In this document: piece after piece, positions 57,648-64,000 of the stretch
Layout of the letters: each line of letters opens with the position of its first letter
Position numbering within the stretch: the first letter of the stretch is position 1
Program-made: the position numbers and the translations under genes
Assembly: GCA_022510565.1 (NCBI GenBank)
Contig: JAFLTE010000004.1
Span: forward strand, 62,001-126,000
Direction of reading: 5' to 3'
DNA: 64,000 bases
Source: Lachnospiraceae bacterium
Lineage (GTDB): Bacteria; Bacillota; Clostridia; Lachnospirales; Lachnospiraceae
The notes under the pieces: model-generated
The model's input: the letters and a program-made list of their open reading frames with translations, nothing else
What the model was told of the DNA's origin: nothing
Database searches by the model: none

Positions 57648-58466
57648 TTGGATATATTTAAAAATGAAACTGGAAAACTGGAACCACCGCATGGGAATGT
57701 AACTATTAAAGCTGGAGTTGCATTTGCTACAGACCAAGATATGTACTTTGTTGCTAAATGGAATGAACTTTTAGGTCGATACAATGCTGCACGACTTTTT
57801 TTGCGAAAAACACAGGAAGAGGATTGGGACTATTGGTTTATGCGATTGGAGGATGAGGATTTCCAGAAAGCAGCAGAATTGTATATTAAATCCAATCTAT
57901 ATGAAACCGCTCTAATAAATTATAATATCTTAGTTGATTTATCATGGGCAATAACTTATGTTTCTGCAGAATATGCCCTATATAGTTTTGATAAGGAAGG
58001 GAATATTACCAATGTGAAAGAGGTTAGAGGTATGCACCCTATTGAAGAAGCTTATAGTTTATTAAGAAAAACGGAAGAGGGAGTTTCAACACCCCATGCT
58101 AAAGGAAATCCGTTTGATTATTTAAAGACAATGGCTCCTGAATTTTCATCTGCTGTAGATTTGATTATTGATTTTTGGAAAGAATTTTCTAATAGTGATA
58201 TTAGAAATTTATATAATTATATAAAGCATAAGGGAAAGCCAATATATAAAGAGATTGAAGAAACACTAGGCGGAAAAGCTGTGCACTTTTGGATTGGCAA
58301 AGAGGAATACCCGTCTGATATTCGGGATGTCCAGAAGATTATTAGCTTGGAAGATGGAATAAAGGAATTGATCGATTTTGATGATAATATCCTGTTTCCA
58401 TATATTGAACACTTAATAGAGGAGTTAATAATTGCTGTTAATCCCTCCCCAATGGCATATATGTAA
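57648..58466 (+). CDS. Uncharacterised protein with HEPN-like hint, third gene of the accessory operon
   Basis: 272 residues from a TTG start at 57648, 9 bases after GGGAG. Mostly helical, acidic, no signal. A segment RNLYNYIKHKGKPIY (Arg186, Asn187, His194) resembles the Arg-x(n)-His helix of HEPN-type nucleases, but the spacing is 7 rather than 4-6 and I count it only as a hint. The N-terminal part (GNVTIKAGVAFATDQDMYF) has strands. It follows the peptidase gene after 12 bases and ends in a strong terminator, so it belongs to the same unit. The function is unknown. Confidence 0.7.
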   Translation: MDIFKNETGKLEPPHGNVTIKAGVAFATDQDMYFVAKWNELLGRYNAARLFLRKTQEEDWDYWFMRLEDEDFQKAAELYIKSNLYETALINYNILVDLSWAITYVSAEYALYSFDKEGNITNVKEVRGMHPIEEAYSLLRKTEEGVSTPHAKGNPFDYLKTMAPEFSSAVDLIIDFWKEFSNSDIRNLYNYIKHKGKPIYKEIEETLGGKAVHFWIGKEEYPSDIRDVQKIISLEDGIKELIDFDDNILFPYIEHLIEELIIAVNPSPMAYM

Positions 58467-58489
58467 GCATGATATTGAAAAACAGTGAT

Positions 58490-58533
58490 AGGGCAGATAT
58501 GAAACTTAAAGTTTTGTGTCTGCCCTCTTTTTT
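58490..58533 (+). terminator. Strong terminator of the accessory operon
   Basis: A stem of about 16 bp (58490-58505 with 58511-58526, three G-T pairs), loop TTAAA, then CTTTTTTTC. Confidence 0.9.
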
Positions 58534-58541
58534 CTATCAGG

Positions 58542-58802
58542 AAAACTTGTGGACATTTTGACTACAAGTTGGACAGTCAGGAGTTTCCGGAGGTAATAAG
58601 ATTATAGGCGTGGACAGAAGTAAGCAAGACCTATGTTTTGTTGAAAAATCTTGTCAGAATTGGGAAACCAAGAACATTGAGCGAAGCACAGATTAGGCAT
58701 TTACAGGAATTGCAGAATAAGGTGTTAGAGCTTTACAATATAAAAAGAGTTTTGTTTTTGCATAGCAATGACACATGTAATAATTTTTTAATACATTATT
58801 AA
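58542..58802 (+). pseudogene. Possible decayed gene fragment
   Basis: One frame reads 87 codons with a single TAG at 58605-58607 and ends at TAA 58800-58802. The parts GHFDYKLDSQEFPEVIRL and TEVSKTYVLLKNLVRIGKP / LSEAQIRHLQELQNKVLEL look like real protein, but there is no start codon or ribosome site. It is probably the tail of a gene lost when the neighbouring accessory genes came in. I cannot name the family. Confidence 0.35.
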
Positions 58803-58931
58803 AAGCTTATTTTTCTAGCAGACAAAAATTATTAGATTTTTTTGTAACTTGAGTAAGTGTTTTTGATATTTTTGTTCGTAATATATATGACTGGTCAGTT
58901 AAATGTACTGTTGAAGAAAGAGGTGTTTATA

Positions 58932-59495
58932 CTGAATGATAAAAAAATAATTTCAGCAATTATCAATCGGGATGAGCAAATGCTGGCATCTGTTGTACGG
59001 AAATATTCAAAACTTCTTTGGAAGATTGCAGCACCGATTTTAATAAATGCTGCTTCTGTCCAGGATGTAGAGGAGTGCGTAGCAGATGTATTCATTCACT
59101 TATGGCAGTGTCCCGAAAAATATGATCCTGATAAAGGCAGACTGCCTGCATGGCTTTCAGTGATCGCAAGGTCGAAGGCAATTGACAGATATCGTCAAAT
59201 TATCAGGAAACGAGAATTGTCCATGGAAGAAATTGTGGCTGAAAGCCCGGTATATGCTGAAATAGCAGCAACTGATGCGGAAAATGAAAGACTACTATCC
59301 TGTATCGGTGAACTTGACGAAAAAGAAAAGGAGCTGATTATTAGACGATACTATTATGAGCAAAAGCCGGCAGAAATTGCAGTTGTGCTGGACATACCAA
59401 AGAAACAGGTGGAAAACAAATTATATTACGTAAGGCAAAAACTGAAAAAAATGATGGAGAATCAGGAAGGAGAGCAGTCACATGAAAAAATATAA
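58932..59495 (+). CDS. ECF-type RNA polymerase sigma factor
   Basis: About 187 residues. Region 2: LLWKIAAPILINAASVQDVE, ECVADVFIHLWQCPEKYDP and RLPAWLSVIARSKAIDRYRQ. Region 4: LDEKEKELIIRRYYYEQKPA and PKKQVENKLYYVRQKLKKMM. No canonical start fits well: family members begin near 'NDKKII', and the best site is CTG 58932, 6-7 bases after AGAGGTG. TTG 58911, ATG 58887 or ATG 58857 are open in frame but lack ribosome sites. It overlaps the next gene by 14 bases; that exported protein is the likely anti-sigma partner. Confidence 0.88.
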   Translation: MNDKKIISAIINRDEQMLASVVRKYSKLLWKIAAPILINAASVQDVEECVADVFIHLWQCPEKYDPDKGRLPAWLSVIARSKAIDRYRQIIRKRELSMEEIVAESPVYAEIAATDAENERLLSCIGELDEKEKELIIRRYYYEQKPAEIAVVLDIPKKQVENKLYYVRQKLKKMMENQEGEQSHEKI

Positions 59496-60330
59496 CAAAA
59501 ATAATTTGAGGAACATACAGACAATTATTCAAGACAAAACAGGGGTAGTCATTACCCCGAACAGGACATGGAACTGTAGAAGGATGTCGACAGCTGCTGC
59601 AGCGTTTGTACTGGTGGCGGGTGTAGTCAGCTTTCCGGCTCGGGCGCTTGTGACAAGTGTGGTAAAGGAGAGAATGGAAAGTATTCCCAAGGAAGAAGTT
59701 CAGGAAATTAACGATATGGTTCAGTCGAAACCTACGGAGGCTGACGAGTTTTCAAGGGAGTATTCTGACAGTGAAAAAGAACGCAAGGAAGCGTTCTGGC
59801 AGGCATATAAGGACGGAGAATTTCCCGAAAATGTCATTGTACAGGTGGACGATGCGGAGGATGTCCCGGAGGGAACGCTCTGCTATATCAGGTCTACGGG
59901 TGTTTTCAATCTACCGGATCGGGAAATGACTGACGAGGAAATTTTGGAAATCATTGATTTTCAGCATAAGATGAGTTATGCGGTATCACAGACTCCGGCA
60001 GCGCAGGAAGCGAGAGCAGAAATGCAGGCAGAGAAAAATCAGTTGCGGGAAAAGATACAAGCGGCAGGCGGAATCAGTGAAGAGGAAGCGATAGAAATTG
60101 CAACGAAACAGATGGCGGCTGAGCTTGGAGAGAGAGCGGAAGGAAAAGAAATATTGAAATATGAAGACGGTTCTGTGGCAGTGATGATACAGGATATATC
60201 AGGGCAGACGGATTATGAGCATAATGGGGATGTTGCTTATAACGTAATTTTCAGCGATCCCAATGACCATTCGACATATTATTGTATGATTGACGCTGTG
60301 GACGGAAGCATTTTGAAGACATATGAATAA
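59482..60330 (+). CDS. Putative anti-sigma/PepSY-like membrane protein
   Basis: 282 residues; the ATG at 59482 is inside the sigma gene (GGAAGGAGAG upstream). A cytoplasmic N-terminus of about 34 residues could grip the sigma factor. One helix (about 36-57) and an external acidic helical region follow. The C-terminal PepSY-like module has IQAAGGISEEEAIEIATKQM, then a strand set ending DAVDGSILKT. PepSY modules often regulate or inhibit proteases. The same module recurs in the next gene. An anti-sigma role is inferred from position and topology. Confidence 0.75.
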   Translation: MKKYNKNNLRNIQTIIQDKTGVVITPNRTWNCRRMSTAAAAFVLVAGVVSFPARALVTSVVKERMESIPKEEVQEINDMVQSKPTEADEFSREYSDSEKERKEAFWQAYKDGEFPENVIVQVDDAEDVPEGTLCYIRSTGVFNLPDREMTDEEILEIIDFQHKMSYAVSQTPAAQEARAEMQAEKNQLREKIQAAGGISEEEAIEIATKQMAAELGERAEGKEILKYEDGSVAVMIQDISGQTDYEHNGDVAYNVIFSDPNDHSTYYCMIDAVDGSILKTYE

Positions 60331-60340
60331 ATACCGTCTG

Positions 60341-60369
60341 ACCGGCAAAGCGTTTATTGCTTTGCCGGT
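60341..60369 (+). other. Hairpin in the ECF operon
   Basis: A perfect 11-bp stem ACCGGCAAAGC / GCTTTGCCGGT with a 7-base loop, 10 bases after the preceding stop. No T-run follows, so it may reduce but not end transcription into the lipoprotein gene. Confidence 0.6.
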
Positions 60370-60416
60370 TATATGGTTATATAAAATAACGATATTCAAT
60401 GGATAAGAGGGAAAAA

Positions 60417-61085
60417 ATGAAAAATTCTAAAAGATTTGTAAGAACGGTATTAGTAACTTTATTTGCTGTGGGTGTTCTTTCATTGACTGGATGTGGGAGA
60501 ACTGATGATGGCAGTGGGCAGGCAGATACAGCAGTACAGTATGAGATTTCAGAAGCAGAGCCAAAGAGTACGGAAATACAGACGGATGAGGATACTGCCC
60601 AAACACAGGATGATACGCAGGAACAGGGCGGGGGAACGGGTAGGATAGCTGTCAATTCGCAGGGCTGGACGCAAGAGAAGATAGACGAGGCGGAACGGAG
60701 AGATAGAGCCGTACTTGAGGAAAAGATAAAGGCGGCAGGCGGAATCAGCGAAGATGAAGCGATAGAGATTGCAAGGAAGGCTATGGAGGCTGATATTGGC
60801 GAAAAGGCAAAGGAACTGGAAGTATACATATCCCCTGAACTTGCGTCTAAAGGCTGGAAGTTGCGTTTATTTGATATCACGGATTGGGATGAGTATAAGG
60901 ATAAGGGAGATATAGCGTATTCCGTAACGTTTGGTAATAGGGAGGAAGTGGTGGATTCAAAGGATTTTTTCAATTATGATTGTTTTGTTAATGCTGTGGA
61001 CGGCAGTATTTGTGGCGCTTATTCCCTTAGTGGGGACTTGGGTACTGATTGGGATATTGACGATTTTGTCTGGTATGAGCATTAA
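60417..61085 (+). CDS. PepSY-like lipoprotein of the ECF operon
   Basis: 222 residues from ATG 60417 (AAGAGGG upstream). Lipoprotein signal with lipobox LSLTGC, then an acidic Asp/Thr/Gln linker. The C-terminal half has IKAAGGISEDEAIEIARKAM and ends NAVDGSICGAYS. This is clearly related to the module in the preceding protein (IQAAGGISEEEAIEIATKQM), so the two arose by duplication. It is probably an extracellular sensor or target of the sigma system. Confidence 0.8.
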   Translation: MKNSKRFVRTVLVTLFAVGVLSLTGCGRTDDGSGQADTAVQYEISEAEPKSTEIQTDEDTAQTQDDTQEQGGGTGRIAVNSQGWTQEKIDEAERRDRAVLEEKIKAAGGISEDEAIEIARKAMEADIGEKAKELEVYISPELASKGWKLRLFDITDWDEYKDKGDIAYSVTFGNREEVVDSKDFFNYDCFVNAVDGSICGAYSLSGDLGTDWDIDDFVWYEH

Positions 61086-61543
61086 CAATAACGATTGATT
61101 TTGTTTATATCTTAATAATACATAATGAGAAAGGCGTTTGTTGGAAGAGAGCCAATGAACGTCTTTCTGCATTTGAGGATAACGATACACTGCCATTCCC
61201 CACCAGTCCTTTCTTCATTTCAGATACAGTAATTTTAGAAATGTAGGATAGGATATTGACAGAAAATAAAGTAGATAAAAAGGTACGTTTATATTGCTTT
61301 TCTGTACTGCCGAAAATATGAAAAACGGAGAGAATGTTGCAGCTCCGTTCATAACTTTCACAGTTTAATTGCACATTCTTTGACGTTATTCATATCTGCA
61401 TCTGTAATAAAACATTTTTTCCTTGTCTGTCAGATCACATACTTTGCATCCCTTAATGCGGGCAAGTGAAGTTAGAACTCTGTGATTAATACTGATATTT
61501 CGAATGTTCGTTTTGAAATAGAGCCCGGCTAAAGCAGTTTGTC
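61086..61543. other. 458-base intergenic region
   Basis: AT-rich between convergent genes. A 10-bp hairpin (GAAAGGCGTT / AACGTCTTTC, about 61130-61168) may end the ECF operon, although its T-tract is poor. The right part holds a minus-strand gene remnant (61386-61550). No other feature seen. Confidence 0.5.
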
Positions 61544-61550
61544 TTATTCG
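61386..61550 (-). pseudogene. Possible decayed gene fragment, minus strand
   Basis: A 54-codon minus-strand frame bounded by stops. It reads like a protein (TALAGLYFKTNIRNISINHR, SLARIKGCKVCDLTDKEKMF) but has no start codon near its upstream end, which lies in the toxin gene's stop region. It could be the tail of a former downstream gene of the toxin-antitoxin operon. Family not recognised. Confidence 0.3.
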
Positions 61551-61816
61551 TTAAATAAATCTGAATGTGTACCGGTTCTATATAATATGAGTCTATTATT
61601 TTCTATACGATATATAAGTAACCAATCCGGCATTATATGACACTCTCGTTTATTTATATAATTTCCTTTTAAACGATGGTCTTTATTCTTTTCCGGCAAC
61701 AATGCGGGGATTGTCAAAATATCTATAATCTGTTGTAATAAATCCATATCATAACCGCGTTTTTTACATGTTTTAAAGTCTTTCTTAAATTGACCGGTGG
61801 GTGTAATTTCTAACAT
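61544..61816 (-). CDS. YafQ-family mRNA interferase toxin
   Basis: 90 residues from ATG 61816, with GGAGG 6-7 bases upstream. A RelE/ParE-fold ribosome-dependent endonuclease. Catalytic-type residues of YafQ are present: His47 (KDHRLKG), His60 (ECHIMPDW), Asp64 and His84 (GTHSDLF). The start lies one base after the antitoxin stop, the typical order (antitoxin first). The longer frame back to 61837 overlaps the antitoxin and is not needed. Confidence 0.92.
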   Translation of the reverse strand: MLEITPTGQFKKDFKTCKKRGYDMDLLQQIIDILTIPALLPEKNKDHRLKGNYINKRECHIMPDWLLIYRIENNRLILYRTGTHSDLFNE

Positions 61817-61817
61817 C

Positions 61818-62033
61818 TTATGCCTCCAAATCAGCAAAAAGAGACGATGTACTGGTATATCTTTTTCCCGTTCCGTTTGCTAACATATTATCACCCTCTT
61901 GAAAAGCCGCAATTGTTTCACTGTTTGGAATTTCTGCAAAACACGTTAAGTTCTCTAAGATATTGAGAACATAAACCATTTTTTCATCATCGATCACATT
62001 CAATAATTGTATTGCCTTTTCTCTATTACTCAT
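61818..62033 (-). CDS. DinJ/RelB-like antitoxin
   Basis: 71 residues, minus strand, directly upstream of the YafQ-like toxin. The N-terminal helices (NREKAIQLLNVIDDEKMVYV) and a C-terminal flexible part (GKRYTSTSSLFADLEA) fit a small antitoxin; I see no full ribbon-helix-helix motif, so it may be a divergent type that binds DNA weakly or not at all. GAGGTG lies upstream of the ATG. It should neutralise the toxin and, with it, repress the operon. Confidence 0.8.
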   Translation of the reverse strand: MSNREKAIQLLNVIDDEKMVYVLNILENLTCFAEIPNSETIAAFQEGDNMLANGTGKRYTSTSSLFADLEA

Positions 62034-62331
62034 ACTTTTTCACCTCTTTGAACAATATATCGTGTATTCAATAATATAGTCTGTATGCATCGTTATTTAT
62101 AGTATATCATGATTCTTCCTAAACTCAACCGTAGTTTTATTTAAAAATAAGTAAAATATGTCAAATCTTTCATACGAAACAAGTCATGATAAGTTCCTCC
62201 TTGCCAATCAGATTTCCAAGTGGTATTTTTTATAGTAAGACAGAACTTTGCGGAGTAATCATGACGTTTTCGGTAAACGATAGTCTTACGACAGCCGGAA
62301 GACCGGAGATAGGTGATATAAGGAGATTATT

Positions 62332-63441
62332 ATGACAGTTAATTACATGTTCATTCTGGTTATATTGGCCCTGACGTTTGGAGTGAGTCTTGCATTCAGA
62401 AGCCAGTATGTTAATAAATATAAAAATCGATATTTTATCTGTGCTGTACTCGTGAATATCGGAATTCTGATCAGCGAAGTCGGTACGTACATAGGTGCAA
62501 ATTATGATCTTCGCTATCTTCACATTATTATGTACGTCATTAACTATTCTTTGGCGCCTTTGCTTCCTTACTGCATTGTATTGATGAATCGGAAAGGTTT
62601 TAAGCGTGCGGAAAAGATTGCCATAATTCCGGCTTTTCTGGTGATATTCATTGCAGTAACTTCCCAATATACCGGGCTGTTATTTTATATTGATGCAGAC
62701 AATCATTACAGCAGAGGGCCTTTTTATATGGTGAGTCTTGCCGTCTGCATGATTTATTTTATCATGCTTGGTATCACTTCTTTCCGTGAGTACAGGGATG
62801 CGGATTTTTCCGAAAAAATATATCTGTTGGCGATTCTGTTCCTGGCATTGGGCGGAGTTTTTCTGCAGGTATTTGTTCGAGGTGTTAAATCGATGTGGAC
62901 GACTACCGGAATCAGTCTGCTCTTATACTATACTTTTGTGTTGGAATTGAGTAATAAATACGATATTCTCACAGGTACACGAAACAGAAGGGCATATGAT
63001 TTCCATAAAGCATATCTTAACAACGAGAAGAATTATGCACTTGTCGTATTCGATATTAATGGTCTGAAACCGATCAATGACAATTTGGGACATGAACAGG
63101 GCGATAAACTGATCATGGGAGTCGCCGATGTGTTGACTGCAAGCTTTTTCGATGTCGGTAAGGTATACAGAATAGGAGGAGACGAGTTCTGTGTGATCTG
63201 TGATGATAGGAATGAAGAACAGATTCATGAAGCACTCGGGAATGTGGAGCAGAATATTACCAAAGCCAATAGAAACAGGAAAGATCAGCTTACACTCTCT
63301 GTTTCATACGGATGGGAAATACATAAGGTAAACGATGCGCGGGATTACAAAGAGGTGTTTAACGCGGCGGATGTCAAAATGTATGAAATGAAACAGGATT
63401 ATTATAAGCGTAAGGGAACGGGCAGAACAACCTTTTCTTGA
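62332..63441 (+). CDS. Membrane diguanylate cyclase (GGDEF)
   Basis: 369 residues; AAGGAG precedes ATG 62332. Residues about 1-205 have seven to eight membrane helices, an integral sensor without large loops. A GGDEF domain follows (about 215-365): DILTGTRNRRAYDF, VVFDINGLKPINDNLGHEQG and the intact catalytic motif GGDEF at 282-286. It should make cyclic di-GMP from GTP. I see no RxxD inhibitory site just before the motif. Cyclic di-GMP effectors in this window were not found. Confidence 0.92.
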   Translation: MTVNYMFILVILALTFGVSLAFRSQYVNKYKNRYFICAVLVNIGILISEVGTYIGANYDLRYLHIIMYVINYSLAPLLPYCIVLMNRKGFKRAEKIAIIPAFLVIFIAVTSQYTGLLFYIDADNHYSRGPFYMVSLAVCMIYFIMLGITSFREYRDADFSEKIYLLAILFLALGGVFLQVFVRGVKSMWTTTGISLLLYYTFVLELSNKYDILTGTRNRRAYDFHKAYLNNEKNYALVVFDINGLKPINDNLGHEQGDKLIMGVADVLTASFFDVGKVYRIGGDEFCVICDDRNEEQIHEALGNVEQNITKANRNRKDQLTLSVSYGWEIHKVNDARDYKEVFNAADVKMYEMKQDYYKRKGTGRTTFS

Positions 63442-63524
63442 AAAACACCGAGAAAAAGTGTAGAATCGTAGAAGTATAGTGCACAAGTGCAACAGCAAAC
63501 AACAGAACATATTAGGAGACAGAT

Positions 63525-64000
63525 ATGACACTGAGTAAGAAACCGGTTACCGGTATGAAAGATATTCTTCCGGAGGAGATGGAGATTCGCGATTATGTGA
63601 TTGGCGTAATCAAGGAAACCTACGGAAATTTCGGTTTTACATCGATTGAGACCCCCTGTGTGGAGAACATTGCAAACTTGAACTGCAAGGCGGGTGGGGA
63701 GAACGAGAAGCTTATTTTCAAGATATTGAAGCGTGGTGAGAAGCTTAAGCTCGATGAGGCAAAGAGTGAAGAAGATTTGGTGGACGGGGGACTCCGGTAT
63801 GATTTGACGGTTCCTCTGGTCAGGTATTATTCCAATCATGCCAATGAGTTGCCGTCGCCGTTTAAGGCATTGCAGATGGGCAATGTATGGCGCGCCGACA
63901 GACCCCAGAGAGGTCGGTATCGCCAGTTTATGCAGTGTGATATTGATATTCTGGGAGAGGCGGGAAATCTGGCGGAAATCGAGTTGATTCTTGCAACGAC
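63525..64000 (+). CDS. hisS: Histidyl-tRNA synthetase, 5' part (continues beyond window)
   Basis: 158 residues visible; ATG 63525 behind AGGAGAC. Class II motif 1 region (TGMKDILPEEMEIRDYVIGV, FTSIETPCVE), GGENEKLIFKILKRGEKL, LRYDLTVPLVRYYSNH and motif 2 WRADRPQRGRYRQFMQCDID. The 'FKILKRGE' style is that of the Lachnospiraceae HisRS. A HisZ-type subunit is less likely because motif 2 and the substrate loops are intact. The start of the catalytic domain only is in the window. Confidence 0.9.
   Translation, partial: MTLSKKPVTGMKDILPEEMEIRDYVIGVIKETYGNFGFTSIETPCVENIANLNCKAGGENEKLIFKILKRGEKLKLDEAKSEEDLVDGGLRYDLTVPLVRYYSNHANELPSPFKALQMGNVWRADRPQRGRYRQFMQCDIDILGEAGNLAEIELILAT

Larger units (their letters stand above)
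58467..58931 (+). other. 465-base region between accessory operon and sigma factor
   Basis: Contains the terminator of the accessory operon (58490-58533), a gene remnant (58542-58802) and an AT-rich stretch up to the sigma factor start, where I could not fix a promoter. Confidence 0.6.

Noticed and set aside
61105..61374. Minus-strand 89-codon frame in the gap after the ECF operon
   Set aside because: No ribosome site, no recognisable motifs, and it runs through a hairpin.
62160..62331. Possible cyclic di-GMP riboswitch before the diguanylate cyclase
   Set aside because: No GEMM-type core sequence or tetraloop-receptor pattern could be found.

Overview
The window looks like a chromosomal segment of a Gram-positive anaerobic gut Clostridium, most likely a Lachnospiraceae member. 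The base composition is moderate, Shine-Dalgarno sequences are strong, and several TTG/GTG starts are probable. Marker genes pointing the same way are HemZ, MecA, a DUF6033-like protein, a trp operon under a T-box riboswitch, and a large xylanolytic/arabinanolytic-type locus. This assignment rests on gene content only.

Region 1 (1-2.8 kb) holds the end of a DUF1667 protein gene, an unknown protein, a PdaA-like polysaccharide deacetylase preceded by four tandem 11-bp repeats, and a YfcE-like phosphodiesterase. Region 2 (2.9-24.4 kb) is an arabinan-utilisation locus. It encodes a membrane-anchored GH43, a secreted GH51 lipoprotein, two binding-protein-dependent sugar importers with no ATPase gene nearby, an NHL/TPR/Yip1 membrane protein, a DUF5696-type exported protein, a LamG-type surface lipoprotein, and cytoplasmic GH43 and GH51 enzymes. 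Long arabinan would be cut outside, captured and imported as oligomers, then finished to arabinose inside. Region 3 (24.4-29.0 kb) is a sensory unit: a BMP-family binding protein, a hybrid histidine kinase (HisKA-HATPase-REC-Hpt) and a double-receiver protein, none with a DNA-binding domain.

Region 4 (29.1-33.9 kb) has a DUF6033-like gene, an Rrf2 regulator, a second hybrid kinase and a chemoreceptor. Region 5 (33.9-39.9 kb) is trpEGCFBA under a tryptophan T-box; trpD is missing. Region 6 (39.9-55.8 kb) has mecA, a YgjP-like metallopeptidase, a TPR protein, gpmI, a GntR/YtrA-type regulator with its ABC exporter and a clear operator, a MacB-like ABC cassette with an exported Met/Asp-rich partner, eno (its ribosome-binding site buried in a hairpin), and hemZ.

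Region 7 (55.8-62.3 kb) is an accessory zone. It holds a three-gene unit (an EACC1-like small protein, an HExxH zinc-peptidase-like protein and an unknown protein with a weak HEPN-like motif), gene remnants, an ECF sigma factor operon with two PepSY-like exported proteins, and a YafQ/DinJ-type toxin-antitoxin pair. The EACC1/peptidase unit is the best candidate for an undescribed conflict or defence system. The window ends with a membrane diguanylate cyclase and the start of hisS.
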